From Sinohyriopsis cumingii (Eukaryota; Mollusca; Bivalvia; Unionida; Unionidae): 64,000 nt of DNA. The notes below the pieces were generated by a model. That model had not been told where the DNA came from and did not search any database. It worked only from the letters and a program-made list of their open reading frames with translations. The position numbers and the translations under genes were made by a program. Positions 38,733 to 51,984 of this stretch are shown here, piece by piece. Where the stretch lies: the NCBI GenBank assembly GCA_028554795.2, contig CM068832.1:84673049-84737048 (forward strand), written 5' to 3'. How positions within the stretch are numbered: position 1 is the stretch's first letter; each line of letters opens with the position of its first letter.

Positions 38733-39843
38733 TCACTTCTTTATATAGTCGATGACTTGCGAAGCGTCGATCCAAGAATCAAAACTGGGTGGATATCCTT
38801 TCCAACGTACTTGGACTTCTTTGACACGTCGTTTGCCCACTTTACGGGTTCTGCGTTCGAGAATGCTTTCGATGTCGTACACGTCGTCTTCGTTTTTGGT
38901 CACACGTTGTAACTCGGGCAAATAAAACGTTCCTTTGAGCACTTCTCCGTTCATGTCTTCCAATTTATAGACGGCAGGATGACGGCCATGCACTCGTCCA
39001 GTGACACGAAACAATTCGGTTGTCCAGTTAGGTAAGTAACCTTTGTCGAAAGTGCGTTTGGTTTTGCCAATGCGCACCCAATCTCCTACGGCCAACTCTC
39101 CACTTTTTTTGGGGACAGCCCTCGTCGGGGACGTACCAAACAGGCGCTCAAACACCAACACTTCGTTCTCGGGAGTCACGTCTTGCGGGGCACGTCCGAT
39201 GCTTCGATGGTAAGATTGGTTGTACGCTTGCACCAGGTGTGGTAAGATGTCGATGTACTTCAGAGTGTGGTGATGCGTAAAATATTTCCACATGCGTTCT
39301 TTCAAAGTGCGTTGAAAACGTTCCACGATGCTGGCTTTGGTTTCGGGATTCTCGGTGGTAAAAAAAATGAATGTCACGTTTCTTTAATTCTTTTTGGAAA
39401 GCGTGGTTCAGAAATTCGGTGCCTTTGTCCGTTTGCCATCGAAGAGGGTGACGGCCACTTTGTTTCAACACTCGTTGCAGGGCTCGCACTAACTCGCTGC
39501 TCGATTTGGAAGTCAAGGGCACGACCCAGGCAAATTTGGAAAAGACGTCGATGACACAAAACAAATATTTGTAGCCACGATTGTAGCTGGCCAAATGAGA
39601 GACATCGGCTAAATCGGCTTGCCATTGATGATCGATGCCTTCCACTCGGGTGCGACTTCTGGCAAACTTGCGTCGAATGGGTTTGTGTAAAGTGTAGGTA
39701 GCTTGTTCTTGTAACCATCGTTGCACTTGAGGTAAACGGAGACTTTTCAATCGAGTTTTGGCAGCACGATACAATTTTTGAACTCCTGCGTAACCTGCAG
39801 GATGAGAGGGATCGTAGTAAATGCTGACTAAGACTTTTTCCAT
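38733..39843 (-). pseudogene. INT: Integrase with chromodomain, frameshifted (E3)
   Basis: Same break at the eight-A run (39360-39367). Confidence 0.93.
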
Positions 39844-39862
39844 TTTTTTTTTTGTTTGTGTG

Positions 39863-40486
39863 TTAATAAGACACCCACTCTTGGAGGATGCTACTCTTTT
39901 TCTTTTGGGGTACTTTCTTGGATTGCAATGCTTTGCGTGTGCGACCGGCAATAGGTGTTGAAGAGGAGGAAGTCTGAGCGGGGGATATCGGTTCTTGTTT
40001 CACTTCTGTCTTCACTTTCTTGTTCTCTTGTGATGAAGAAGGGGTGGCCATCATCTTTTTAATCCATCCAATTCTGGAGGTAGGTGGTGTTGTTAACTTG
40101 CGTACTTTTTCTGGTGGAGTTTGAAACCCTTCTTCTTCTTCTCCTTTTTCTGTCTTGGTCACTGGTAGTGGTGGTACTGATACTGGTACTGGTGATGGTG
40201 CTGGACTTTTCATCAAGGTCTTAAAATCTTTCAGAGTGGGTAGAGCTGTTTCGTCTAAAGCTTTCTGGTGAAAGAGTTGCAGTCGTTGCAAGAGTTGACC
40301 GTACTTTTGCGATTTTTATGTTTTGGACAAATCTTGGCGATCCATTAAGGACTGCAATTCGTGTTGTAACTGGGACATCTCGCTCAAATGGGGATTGGGA
40401 GGTAAATGCGGGGTGCGTTGTTCTTGCCACCGATGGTATTCCATCCATCGTTTGTAAGGCACTAAAGCTAGTTTTCGTCCTTCCAT
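39863..40486 (-). pseudogene. KLALVPYKRW protein, in-frame TAA (E3)
   Basis: TAA at 40316-40318; otherwise as 18720-19343. Confidence 0.6.
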
Positions 40487-40535
40487 GGGGTTGTCAGGGG
40501 TCGATTCTGAGATCTTGGGACTTCCGAGGGCCTTT

Positions 40536-40850
40536 TTATCTTGCTCCCACCAGTCCTCCCAACATGGTTCCCAAGACTCCTTTCAGTAAGGGACCTAACA
40601 AGAGGGGTAAAATGCCTCCACGTTGGACCAATATCTTCTTCTTTTGACGAATGGGAATTTTCTTTTGAACCATTTGGCGAAGAACGTGACGATGTTTACC
40701 TAAGCATTGTTTCTGGTGTTTGGACAAAGGGATCGTGCCTTTCAAGACGTTCAAACGGCATTCGCACACGGTATCGATGACCTCTTTGGAGGCCGATTGA
40801 ATGAGTTTTTTTCGTAGGGGTGGAGAAGCTTTGCACAGGACAGATAACAT
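40536..40850 (-). CDS. 104-aa Polinton-type protein (E3)
   Basis: Identical to 19393-19707. Confidence 0.65.
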   Translation of the reverse strand: MLSVLCKASPPLRKKLIQSASKEVIDTVCECRLNVLKGTIPLSKHQKQCLGKHRHVLRQMVQKKIPIRQKKKILVQRGGILPLLLGPLLKGVLGTMLGGLVGAR

Positions 40851-40974
40851 GTCCCCATGTTTAACTAAACGAGGAGGCAGACCTTTTCTTTTCTTTCCTT
40901 GGGGCTGTTTAGAAGAGGGATGTTTTCTGGAGGGTGATATCTTTGAGTCTTCAGCACCAAAAACACTGATACCC

Positions 40975-41898
40975 CTACTTGGTCACAGACCTTTTGTATA
41001 CTGGAACGCGTCGCCACTGATTGTCTTTACGTCGTATCAGTTTGAGGACAGGCATGACACGTCGTGCAGGGGTACGTAACGGACTAAATCGAGCCAGTTC
41101 TTGCTTGGACAAACCCAGTAAACTTTGTAACATGCCCGATCTTTCTTGGACTTTGATTTTGGGAGAAGGTACTTTGTGAGCAGCAGCCACTGCCACTAAA
41201 TTGGAGGGTCCTGCCACTGGGGAAGTTCTTTTTGGGGTCATCAACGGAGATGTTCTTGGTGTGATCAACGTCTCCAAGTACTCTTCAGTTCTTGGTGTCA
41301 TCAACGGAGAAGTGGATGAACGTGAGGCTGCCGGAGACGCAGTCACCGCCGTGGCAGGTCGTGGTTTGCGAGTGTAAAGTTGCGTCCTGGCCGAAGAAGT
41401 GCCTCTCTTGCGACTAGTTTTCTTCTGTGGACTTTTCTTTTTCTGGGGGCTTCTTTTCTTTTTCCGGGGTGGTGGTGTCTGGTAAGGGGAGGGTCCCGCC
41501 ACTGGAGAAGTTCTCCTTGGGGACCTGGTCTTTTTCTTCGTCTTGGAGCTTCGATTGACTTTTTTCTTGGGGAGAATTTGGGGGCATTAGGATCCCGTCT
41601 TAAGAGAGAGCGAATGATGACCCCTCCTAGAGTACCGCTTCCTCCAGGTTTCAAAATGATTTGTTTTTTGGTTTGAGTGTCGATGCGGGGATCGGCCAGT
41701 TGGACCAAAGCGACTTTGTTTCGATCAAAAAAGAGTTTGGTTTGATGAGGAATCTAAATGATCCCTTGGAGTAATTCACGTGCCGTCACCGTGAACCATC
41801 GTAAGACTTCTTTGAGACTAGCTTCTAAGACACGAGCTCGTATTTGTGGATTTTTTTCTCGACTGATGCCATACAAGGCACGAATCAAGGGACGTCAT
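40975..41898 (-). pseudogene. Basic Polinton-type protein, broken (E3)
   Basis: Same lesions as 19832-20755; TAG at 41754-41756. Confidence 0.5.
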
Positions 41899-41964
41899 GT
41901 TCAAAATGTGTGAGACAGACGAAAAGGGTCTGAGGTTTTTATAGATTTTTTTTGTGGAGTGAAA

Positions 41965-42684
41965 TTAAGTCGAGGACGGAGACGTGTACAGGACAGGCCC
42001 TCCGTCTTGGTCCCAGTGGTGAAACAAGTGGGTACGAAATCGCAAATCCTCGGGGGTCGTAGGTTTCAAATCGACGAGTAAATACCCGTGTGGAGTTTGA
42101 TTGGCATCGTCGTACGCCTGAGTCAGCCAAGGCGTTCCTAACTGTTTGGCTAAGACTTGCACTTGCGATTTATCTCGAGGTCTTTTAAACAAGACCACGT
42201 AATGTGCATTGAGACTGATGGTGCGATGGGCTTTACTTTGTTAAAACAAATTTTGGGTGATGTAAACGACACTGGCATTACGGTGATGCCCTTTGCGCGT
42301 GAACCACATTTTAATTTCTTCTTCGTCTTCTCCGTCAAAAATGACCAAATGGGTTTGACGGGAGTCAGAGACGATGTCGTCGTCTTCTTTAGGAATGCCT
42401 TCCACAAACACGATGGAATCGCCTTGACTTTCTCGCCAGAGGCTGTACGCCGATTGCCACTCTTTGTAACACCACACGATCCGCTGAGGAGGTCGATCGA
42501 CCAAATGATGTTTATGTTCGATCAAACGTTTGACGAATTCGGTTTTGCCTGAACCGCTAGGTCCAGCAATGAGCATGTTAAAGGGATGGCGAAGATACAA
42601 AGCCTCCCAACTGGCACGATCTAAGTGTTCGTCGATGACTTTGACAGTAGAGGAAGAGGGAGCAGAGACAGCAGAGGTAACCAT
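41965..42684 (-). pseudogene. ATP: Packaging ATPase with in-frame TAA (E3)
   Basis: TAA at 42241-42243; both halves as in E2. Confidence 0.92.
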
Positions 42685-42952
42685 AGTGTCTGGAATGTCA
42701 CTTGTGACACGAAAACAAACAAGACGGGAGTTTATATACTTTTTTCAGAACACGTTTATTGAATGTTTCAAACATGAATACGAAAGACGAAAAAAATACA
42801 TAAAAGCCAAAGGCTTAAGTACAAGGATAAAAGGCACATGATAACCATTAATGTGGAATAAACACAAGTGTCTGTACAACATGTTTTGGGTAATGTTCTG
42901 ACCAGTTCTATAAGGGGGTAAGGTCACACAAGTGTCCTCCCGAAAGGGTCTT

Positions 42953-43117
42953 TCAGGCCTGTCCACGACAGTCCTGTCCTGGGTGACGGGTTCTTCTGGC
43001 ACCGTCACTAACACAGGTTGAAAAGTCGCAAGGCTCACAATCGCATTCCACTTCAGAAGCCCCACACTTGAATTGTGCCTGTCTAAACTTGTTTTGTGTT
43101 TCTCTGAAAGTATTCAT
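42953..43117 (-). CDS. Small cysteine-rich ORF, 54 aa (E3)
   Basis: Same sequence as 656-820. Confidence 0.3.
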   Translation of the reverse strand: MNTFRETQNKFRQAQFKCGASEVECDCEPCDFSTCVSDGARRTRHPGQDCRGQA

Positions 43118-43149
43118 CTTGTTCGCTCGGTCTTGGTAGTCACAATGAA

Positions 43150-46100
43150 CTATCGATCTTGCCTAGGGTTCCTTTTTATATACAGACCAATACCGACGTG
43201 TCCATACGGTATGGTGAAATGATTGGGAAGTCGCACTCGCTTCTGGTACACGATTTGATAGACTTTTTCCAAGGGTCGACTGACGATGTGGTGAGTAGGT
43301 AAACGTACAATCTTGTTCGGTTGATAGGTGGTCACTTTAAAGTTTGCATCCTCTCCCGATTGCAAGGCTTCTTTCAATACCCCAAAGTTCACCACACGAC
43401 TGGTACGATAATTCAGAGTCAATCCTTTCACTTTACACGTCGTGCGAAATTCTCCTTGTTTGTCCCGGTATTCGTAGCCGTAATTTTTAGGACCACCACT
43501 GACGAAACTTAGAATCTTGTCGTCGGGATGTTCGTCTGTCCAGGCTCCTAAACGGTCTCCTTCGATGTCAGGGTGCTGTTGACTCGGGTGATGGATGTAA
43601 ATGCAACTGTCCGTGTCAAAGTACAGGACACGTTCCCCTAACAGTTCTAAAGCTTCGTACAATTTTAAGCGAGCATGAGCTGTCACGTAAGCCGCAAAGA
43701 TGACATTTCCAAAGGGGTCGTCTTGTACAAAGTCCAGATCTTCTTCGTAATTGACCAAGATCAAATCCTCTCGAACGACGTCCACGTGTTTCATGTATTT
43801 GGTTTTGTCGTGAATCATCTGAAAGTAGCGGGAAGGTTCTGTCAAATATTCCGTCTTGGGTAAACGCGGTCGTTGTGCCATTTTACCCCACAAGCAATTT
43901 AACATCACTTTGGCAAACGACCGCCTGCCTTCGTTTTTCTCAATGTGGTCTAAAGAGATGCCTTCTTGTTCATAGTATTTCTCTTTGAATGTCTTTTCGT
44001 CTTCGGAAGTGTGACACCAGGAAGGATAGCCGCTGGCCGCTGGCTTCTTGCTTCAGTTTCAAAAAGGCATCCACGTAGTCGGCGAAAATGCCTTTCTGAC
44101 TGGGGTCACCCTTGTGGTATTGTTGTGTCTTGGGAAAGTGACAAATTTCGTACACTTCTAACAGTTGGTATCCCATGTCCAGAGCTTTGAACAATTCTAC
44201 GCTGACCCAGGTTTCCGTCAAGGCCCGTTCTTCCTGGGTGTGCTGACAAGGTTGGTCTTGGTTGCACGTTTCGGCACAAGTACGGCACAATGGAAACATC
44301 AGTTTGCCTTGGCAATGGTGAGGTAAGGCGGGATGGTATAGGTTCGTGGGAGGCAAAACTTTACACTTGATCAAGCCTTCGTATTGTCGAATGTTTTTCA
44401 GGTCGATGTGTTCCGTGAACAATTGTGGGTGCCCTGCAGGAAAGGGACAATATTTGCACACGTAAGGATACAGCGAACACACGTCCAAGTATTTGATTTC
44501 TTCTCCTTTCTCTTCGTCGGCTTGGTACAGCAAACAGGTGGCATTGGTCCTTCCTCCGTATAAACTATCCCTCGGGTTTAGGGGGTCCATCAGCTTGTAA
44601 CTTTCCACGGCACGTTTAAACTCGGGATCGGTTTTCATACGTTGATCGTACTCGTGTTCCCACATTTCCACCACTTGGTATCCTTGCTGTTCTAACTTTA
44701 GGCGTCGCTGACAAGTGTCCTGGTACAAGTCTTCCATGGTTCGTTGTAAAAACTGATTTTTAGTGCTACGATCAGGGTAACAGACGGGACATCCGTGAAA
44801 TAAGCAACCGTTAAACTCGTACACGATCTTGGGGTTTTCTAAGTCCCAGCCATCGACCGAATACGTTCCGATGGTCTTTTCGCCTCCTCCGTTGCGGGCA
44901 TGCTGAATCCATTTGTCTTCCTTGTCGCACAAGTAATGTAACCAATGTAGGGCTTTGACCGAGTATTGACGTTTGACATAGTGGGTCGTTTGAGGACTGA
45001 TGACAGCCACGGTGTTTTCAGGCATGAATCGTAGTCGATGCACTAAGGAACACGCTTTGGCAATGGTGCAAGCTTCTTTCAAAGGATCGACCCCTCCGTG
45101 TTCCATGAACAGTTCTCGAAATTTTCCACAGCAACGCCGTAAAATGTCCACGTCAGAACGACAATACTTTAGCATTTCTTCCTGAAAGTCGAAAGGGTCG
45201 GAGGCGTGAGTCTGGTACCAAGCGTAGAAAGCTTCCCGTTGTTCGGTACGCATGTTGTAGGGGTCGTAATAGTGAGCCTCAGGTAAATGGGGTAGAACGG
45301 CGTGTTGATTGGCTTCCGTATTGAAAAAGTGTGGAAAGTACCCTTTAGCCATTTCTGTCATTCCAAATAATTTAGGCATTCGACTCAAAGGCATGGCCAA
45401 ATAGCTCATCGAATCTTTAAACTGCACTTGTCCCACTTGCATGAAAATGATTTTGGCTCCGTTCAAAGTGACTTTAGGACGTTGGGTGCCTTGTTCCGTA
45501 TAGTATCTGAGAAGAAACTGTCCATCTATCCGGAGAAATTGTGAGCCATCACTGTGGCATGACGATGACAATCTCCGTAACGTTCGATGTCCTCTTGGCT
45601 CCACGTCTTGTCGATGGGATCTAAGACCCATTGGGCAAAATCGGCTAACGTGTTCTGTCCTCGAAAGATTTTTTCACGCCCTCCGGGAATCTTGCTGCAG
45701 TGAGGGCAATGACTGAAGATAGGTTCTTGAATGCACTTCTCGCACGCTCGATGAGCCACGCAGAAATTAGGAATGTGAATGCCAGTCGCTTGCATACATT
45801 CGAAATCGAAAAAGATGAAATTGCCTTTCTTCTTGTGACCGTCCTCTTTCTCTGGTGGGGGTTGGTATTTTTGCACGTAGCATTCGTGTTGCAGGTCCAC
45901 GATGTGGTGACAAATGTGACATTTTTTTTTCCTGAACATACGTGTGTCTTGGTACTGTTGGTACGTAGGCCTTGTCGACAAGTAGGGCACAATCTCAGCA
46001 GTTGACAAGCACATTTCTGCTGTGAACCTTGAGTCTTCAGATGTTGTTGGTAACAGGTAGGGCTGACAAACGTGCGCAGACAAGCAGGACAATGTACTCT

Positions 46101-47225
46101 TTCTTGTCCTTCGCTCAGACAGGGTGGAGAGGCCAAACATCCTGGGCATTTCCATCCGCAATGTTTGTGTTGCTCTCGATTGTTATAGCCATAGTCACAT
46201 TTCTCACAGTAATAACTGTATCCCAGGAATCCAGTGATAGTGGTAATGGTATCGAAATGGTCATCGTGATAATAGATATGAATGTATTTTCCGTCCTTAA
46301 AGTTTTCCCTCGAAAGAACAGAGGTCCGCGCATTTCTTGATGGTGCACTTTCAAGGTGTAGAGTGGAGCTAGGACATCTTGCAATTTCTGCATCTCAGGA
46401 GTGCCACAGGGTGTGTTTTTGGACAGTCCGGCTTGTTGTAACAGGAGTTCTGCTTCGTTTCGTTGTTTGGCTCGGTCGGATCGTTGAATAGTTTTTCAGG
46501 CTCTTTTCCATTCTATCGTGTCGTTCTTGTTGGCATAGGTTCGTCCCACAACGATGGCTCGGGCTAAACACATCTGGTCTTGAGAATTGTGAATTTGGAC
46601 GAGACCCTTTTTGGTGTTGCGAAGGTCGTTCACCAATAACACCTTATTGCGTTGTCCGGTCCCTTGAGGAGGAGAGACGTGGGCCATTTTCAGTGTGGCT
46701 TTACCATCGGTGATGTCAAACTGGTCATTAGATTGTCGTACGTGTTGAATCTTGTCCATGACTTTGGAAGGGGTTAGTTCTGCGGGTCTGCTAAACTCGA
46801 GCCAAACAAGGGATTTCAAGCTGTCGTGATCTATGGATAGTGTCAAGCGATCGTCTTCTATGGGTTGACATTGTCGCTTGAGTGCAGTGAGCAAAGAATC
46901 CCACATCTCGGTGATAAACCCTTCTGCTTTCTCCAATGGTATGTCGGAACTTGAAATCTTTAAACTTCACTGTGTAGGTGTAAGCCGTGGTTCTAAATTT
47001 TCTAGAGGAGCGCTTTTCCGTCTCTCGAATGGAATAGTACTTTTCAGGGTTGACTAAGGGTGGTGAACTTTGTTTAGAGGGTTCGGATTCTGGTTCACTC
47101 ATGTCCTCTTCAAAATCACTGGCATGAATTTGTGCCAAGACTTCAGCTCTGGTACGAGGCGATAGATCACGTTTCTGCCTCTTACTTTCTTCTTCTTTCT
47201 TCTCGAATGAATAGGATCGTTTCAT
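43150..47225 (-). pseudogene. polB: Protein-primed DNA polymerase B (E3), multiply broken
   Basis: Shared lesions as in E1, including TGA at 46496-46498. Private changes: one inserted base at about 46948 splits the N-terminal domain, His replaces Tyr (SLVHRL) in the exonuclease-side region, and Asp replaces Glu (EDLDFVQ) near motif C. Confidence 0.92.
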
Positions 47226-47360
47226 CTTGAGTGCAAAACGTCAAATGACTCAAGTTTAAACACCATAGACTAATTTATAGTCATGGCAAACCAGCGTATA
47301 TAAAAAGGGTGTGTGTCTTGTCCTTTCACTATTCATTTCACTCTCAAACCGAGCACAACG

Positions 47361-47807
47361 ATGGAAGAGACTACCCAGATGGAACGTTTCATCAGAGCTT
47401 TGCGAGGGGTCATTAGAAAATTCTCTTCAGACCAGCCGACGGACTACTCTCCTTCCTTTCGAGATAAAAGTCAAGATACTTGCTATATCTGTCAGAAGAA
47501 AGGGCATTGGTCTTCAGAGTGTCCAGACCGTCAAAAAAGAACAAAAACGGGCTAGAAAAGACAAAAGTCAAGATACCTGTTATTATTGTCAAGAAAAAGG
47601 ACATTGGTCTCCAGATTGCCCAAAAAACGAAACAAGAGGAGTCAGAAGAAAAGAGGGATTCTTCAGAAGAAGAGAGATTCTTCAGAGGAAGAAAGCAGCC
47701 AGGTGAAGAAAAAGAAACAGGAGAAGAAAAGAAGAAGGGAAGAAAGTGAGGAGGAAGAGGAGGAAAAGACTGTGACGGTGAAGAAATTAAAAAAAAAGAG
47801 AGAGTAA
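47361..47807 (+). pseudogene. Zinc-knuckle protein (E3), frameshifted
   Basis: As in E1, with an extra A after the second knuckle (six instead of five, about 47623), which changes which frame the tail follows. Confidence 0.7.
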
Positions 47808-48033
47808 AAAAAGAAACAGAAGAAGTGAATGTAATTTATAAAGTGTTCTGTTGTGAATTGTGAATTGGATTGTAACTATGGAGAAAAGAATACATTAATT
47901 ATATAAGGTAAGTGTCTTTGAGTTTTGATTTTAAATAAGAAGCTACACTCACGCACTCATACACAGACATGTACTATATGGGTAAAATGTTTTTTTTTTG
48001 TGTTGATTTTTGAGTTATTGGCAAATTGAAAGG

Positions 48034-48074
48034 CTATCTCTTTTCGAGAGAAGTGGGTGGCCCTGAAAAGGGCC
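48034..48074 (-). terminator. Histone-type mRNA 3' end, stem-loop A (E3)
   Basis: Stem-loop at 48059-48074, identical to E1 and E2. Confidence 0.85.
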
Positions 48075-48095
48075 TTTTTTGGTGTAGGGGTGAGT

Positions 48096-48653
48096 TTAAG
48101 CAATCAACTTTAACTGCCTTAAGCCTTTGCCACGGCCGAGGCCTACTTCTGATGATGATGATTGGGTTGAAATCACTAAGGGTGGTACGATAGGCTTAGT
48201 CACAGGGTTGGCGTGTTTAGCTCGGGAAGGTCGTATTCTCTTCGGTCGTGATAAAGAAGTCTGATACATTTGTTTCAGACTTCTTAACTCCGCTAAAATG
48301 TCCAACAGTACCGTGGCCGTTTGATTTTCACCCTCTTGTTTCTTTGCTGCTGCTTCTTCTTGTTGTTGTTGTTTTCTTACCTCTTCTTGTTGCTGTTGCT
48401 GTTGCTGTAGGAGAAAAGCTTGTTCCGCTTCCTTTTGTCGTTGCATAAATTTCTCCAATTCTTCTTTCTGTCTCTGTCTAAAATTCTCCACTTGCGGTAA
48501 TGAAGAATGAGACGAAGGTTCTGGAACAAATTCTTGCGAGGTAAGAAAATCCACAAAATCCCAATGCACCTCTTCTGAAAGTAAGTCCGGGTTCCCTTGG
48601 GCGGTCTCCACTGCTGATGCACCCCAATGGATCGTTTTCTGAGTTTCCGTCAT
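48096..48653 (-). CDS. 185-aa Q-rich coiled-coil protein (E3, intact)
   Basis: Identical protein to 26950-27507. Confidence 0.75.
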   Translation of the reverse strand: MTETQKTIHWGASAVETAQGNPDLLSEEVHWDFVDFLTSQEFVPEPSSHSSLPQVENFRQRQKEELEKFMQRQKEAEQAFLLQQQQQQQEEVRKQQQQEEAAAKKQEGENQTATVLLDILAELRSLKQMYQTSLSRPKRIRPSRAKHANPVTKPIVPPLVISTQSSSSEVGLGRGKGLRQLKLIA

Positions 48654-48872
48654 GTTGAATCACTGTCGCATATATTGACAGCACACAGGCGCTAGCGAAT
48701 CTATATAGACCACATGACGTCACAGACTGCTCTCTTCGGATTGGATGCGGACTGACTGAATTTTGTAACGCGTGTTCGGATTGGTGAATGAACTCAATCC
48801 GTTTCAATCCTTCCTCTACCTATAAATAAGCGCAGTTCACTGCATTGATTCACCTGTTCTCGTCGCCTCACG

Positions 48873-49103
48873 ATGTGGACCACAGTTGAATCATCCACCC
48901 TTGTGTCTTCAATGATGTTTAGGACGGACATGCTCATGTATGTCCGGTCCAAGTGGACTGTTGTTGATAGGACAGATACTAGTCTATGGATGAGAAGAGT
49001 TTACATAGAAAGACAAGGATGCCTCCAGAGGGTACTTGTGTATGGACCTGCAGTTAGAAGGAGTTTAAGAAGAAGAAGATGTGACAGATGCCGTCTATGT
49101 TAA
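48873..49103 (+). CDS. 76-aa Arg-rich protein (E3)
   Basis: Identical to 6574-6804. Confidence 0.6.
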   Translation: MWTTVESSTLVSSMMFRTDMLMYVRSKWTVVDRTDTSLWMRRVYIERQGCLQRVLVYGPAVRRSLRRRRCDRCRLC

Positions 49104-49118
49104 TATTAATATTAACAT

Positions 49119-49630
49119 AAACCCAAAGGTCCTTTTCAGGGCCACCCATATTTCTCGAAAAGAGATAGCCTTTCGATTGCCTACCCCTTTTTAATTTTTT
49201 TTAACAAAAAATCCCATGTTCAATTCCCCTTGTCCCTAAAGTAGTTTTTTTTTCTTTTCTAACATGTTCAATTCCCCTTTGTCCCTAGACAAACCCAAAC
49301 TCGATTCCCATGTTCAATTCCCCTTGTCCCTAGACAGACCCAAACTCTATTCCCCATGTTCAATTGCCTTTGTCCCTAGAATCGATATTTTTTTTTTCCA
49401 TTGTTCGAATGCCTTTGTCGCTAAAATCAATATTTCCTTTTTTTTCCTTTCTCCAATGTTAAATTCCATTGTCGCTAATCTTACCCAGGGTTTTTTGCCC
49501 ATGTTAAATTTCCATTGTCGCTAATCTTACCCAGGGTGGTTAATGTTAAATTTCCATTGTCGCTAATCTTACCCAGGGGGTGTTTTTAATGCTAATTCCC
49601 ATTGTCGCTAATCTCACCCCATTCACTACT
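49119..49630. repeat. Right terminal inverted repeat of E3
   Basis: As in E2, with the nine-unit minisatellite. Confidence 0.92.
49128..49166 (+). terminator. Histone-type mRNA 3' end, stem-loop B (E3)
   Basis: Stem-loop at 49128-49143 with the same flanks. Confidence 0.85.
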
Positions 49631-49636
49631 GTTGAC
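49631..49636. repeat. Target site duplication GTTGAC, right end of E3
   Basis: Partner of 31909-31914. Confidence 0.9.
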
Positions 49637-51320
49637 ATATTGGCAAAGGCTGACTCCAAGTTAACATCACTAAAACTATTTTCTGATCTTTTGTCACTGA
49701 CACTGTCATCAAAACATCTAAGTAATTCAGAGAAGATGAGCATTTTGAACAGAGAGCTTCGGAGGCATAACAAAAACAAAGAAAGAAGATTAAATAGAAA
49801 AGTGCATACATAATTTTAGTGGATTGATTGGCTCTCCCCAGTGCTGTTTACTATTTGCACGGACAGTAACTTATTTGACAGAGGACTCAAGTTCGTTAAG
49901 TCTCAAGAGAAGATGTATTCTGTAAATATCAGTGAGTTAAAGAATGAAATATTCATATCTCTGGCATTTCTCTTTTGTCATGACATGGTAATGAAGAGTA
50001 TTTATCAGCTGAAACCATTCCCAAGTCTAGCAACAAATTATTCATGGAACTTGCTTCTTACCTGCATATTTCAAAAGAGAAGGCAGACATGACATTACTG
50101 AGAGAGGCTTATGAAAATTTGGGGGTGGGGGATGTACATTGAGAAATCAATTTTAAATGAAATCGTTAAAGGGGTTTCAGTTAAAAGATCCTTCTTCTGG
50201 TTCTCTCATGCTACAGTCTGTGAGGCAGTAGGACAGGTCTTAGCAAAACATTCTTTAGAGATGGTTGTAAAACATGGAGACACAGAATATTTATATCAGA
50301 GGACCTACACTGCAGAAGTCAAGAACAAAACTTCAGAGAATGTGTTTTGACCAGTGTCTATGCATTCACCTTTGGCAGAGCGAATGGTTCATGATGTTGT
50401 AGAGAAAACACTTGTAAAGAGTACTGCAAAACATTCAGTTCTCCAGCAGAACCAGTTTTTGATGAAACTGAAAGATGAGTTGCACAAAGGTAATAGGATC
50501 AATGACTTTTTCATGGATAACTCAGAATACTTTTGGTAGAACTTATAAGAAGGACAGTGTACCACATTTTTGCAGCATGCATTACAAAGTGATGAAGATA
50601 CAGTCAAATCAGTGTACAGTACAGTAAATGGAATTCTTGACATGCACACATAATAATAAGTGCTCAGGCTGTTGGCAGTGTAAAGAGAAGCAGAAACTTC
50701 TGAAATTAGCTCTCTAATACCACCATTTTGAGATTGCAGACAAACTAATTACCTTGAATGCCTGTTATACACATGTAAGTCTCTCTAATGCTGCCAGACA
50801 TGGTGACCTCAGTAGAGTTCAGACTATCATGGAGTATTCAAAAGAGGAATCAGGTTTTCAATCCAGAAGGTATTAAGGTAAAAAAGGCATTATGTGTAGC
50901 CTATATATCAGGAAGCCGGCATGTAATAGAGATTTTATTACAAGAAGGTATCACGCTAGATAACATACATGTAGTAGATGATGTACATATGGAGATATCA
51001 ATATTTTTATGAAGGTAGTGGGACATCTGAAATCTCGTAATAAGTGGCATCCACACTGGGAACATGATAGCAAATGTGGGTATTTCTTCCATCTTTATAT
51101 GTATTTAAATCAGTTTGCTAAAGTTGGATTTGCTTCTTATCAACCTCCATGTTCCACAGCACTTTACATGGCCTCTTGTAATGAGAAGTTTGATGTGGCA
51201 GATTATCTCCTGCAAAATGAAGCAAAAGTGTCAATGGACATGCTTGCAGGGGTGACAGAACATAGTTCAAAGGTAGCTGTTGGTAAAGTGATACAACATT
51301 TAAAAGTCAGTTGTATCTGA
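49637..51320 (+). pseudogene. Host STAND NTPase/ankyrin gene, downstream part (spacer 3)
   Basis: As 7339-9022, with a private G-to-T change near 50582. The non-coding stretch 51321-52688 with (TC)15 follows. Confidence 0.75.
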
Positions 51321-51947
51321 GATCCCCATTGTGATGATGTTTCTAATGTATTAGGAAGAGCTTCTGGGGCACAAACGTATGATGTGTGTGATATGCTGGT
51401 TCAGGAGAAGTCTCAATGACAGTGAAAAATCTACATTGTGTGGTGGGGAGAATTCATATATCATTGAATGTAACATATTTTGCTTAGTGACACTGGAAGT
51501 TTCACCTTAAAATTTGATATGAAGCAACAGAAACTTCACATAAAAGAGGTTGTTAAATGAGCAGAAAAGTACGTCAGTCATACATGGAGAAGAACTTTTG
51601 GAATATCTCCTTTATGTAGATGTATGTTATCAATGGCAGAACATACTGACATGATAAAATAATTAGCATGGAATCAATGGACAGTTATTCTCTTTTACTG
51701 ACAAAAAAGAATGCTGCTTCCATGATGGATACCTGAGATGAATTCAAAATTTAAAGAATACGGCAAATTACAAATAATTAATCACGACTGCTGAACATTA
51801 AAGTAACTTTTACACGGCCAGAGTCATTTTGCATAACTTCTTCACCTCATGTTTTGATATGTATTAGGATGACAAAATTATTGATTCATTAATATAATGA
51901 TTAAACACTTCACAAATATTATTTATTACTAATACAATGTAAGTCCG

Positions 51948-51984
<37 letters not shown>

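Larger units (their letters stand above)
31915..49630. mobile_element. Maverick/Polinton element E3, complete (17,716 bp)
   Basis: Same termini, target duplication and gene order as E2. Private lesions: an extra stop in the minor capsid gene and a one-base insertion in the polymerase N-terminus. The 160-aa and 185-aa genes are intact here. Confidence 0.95.
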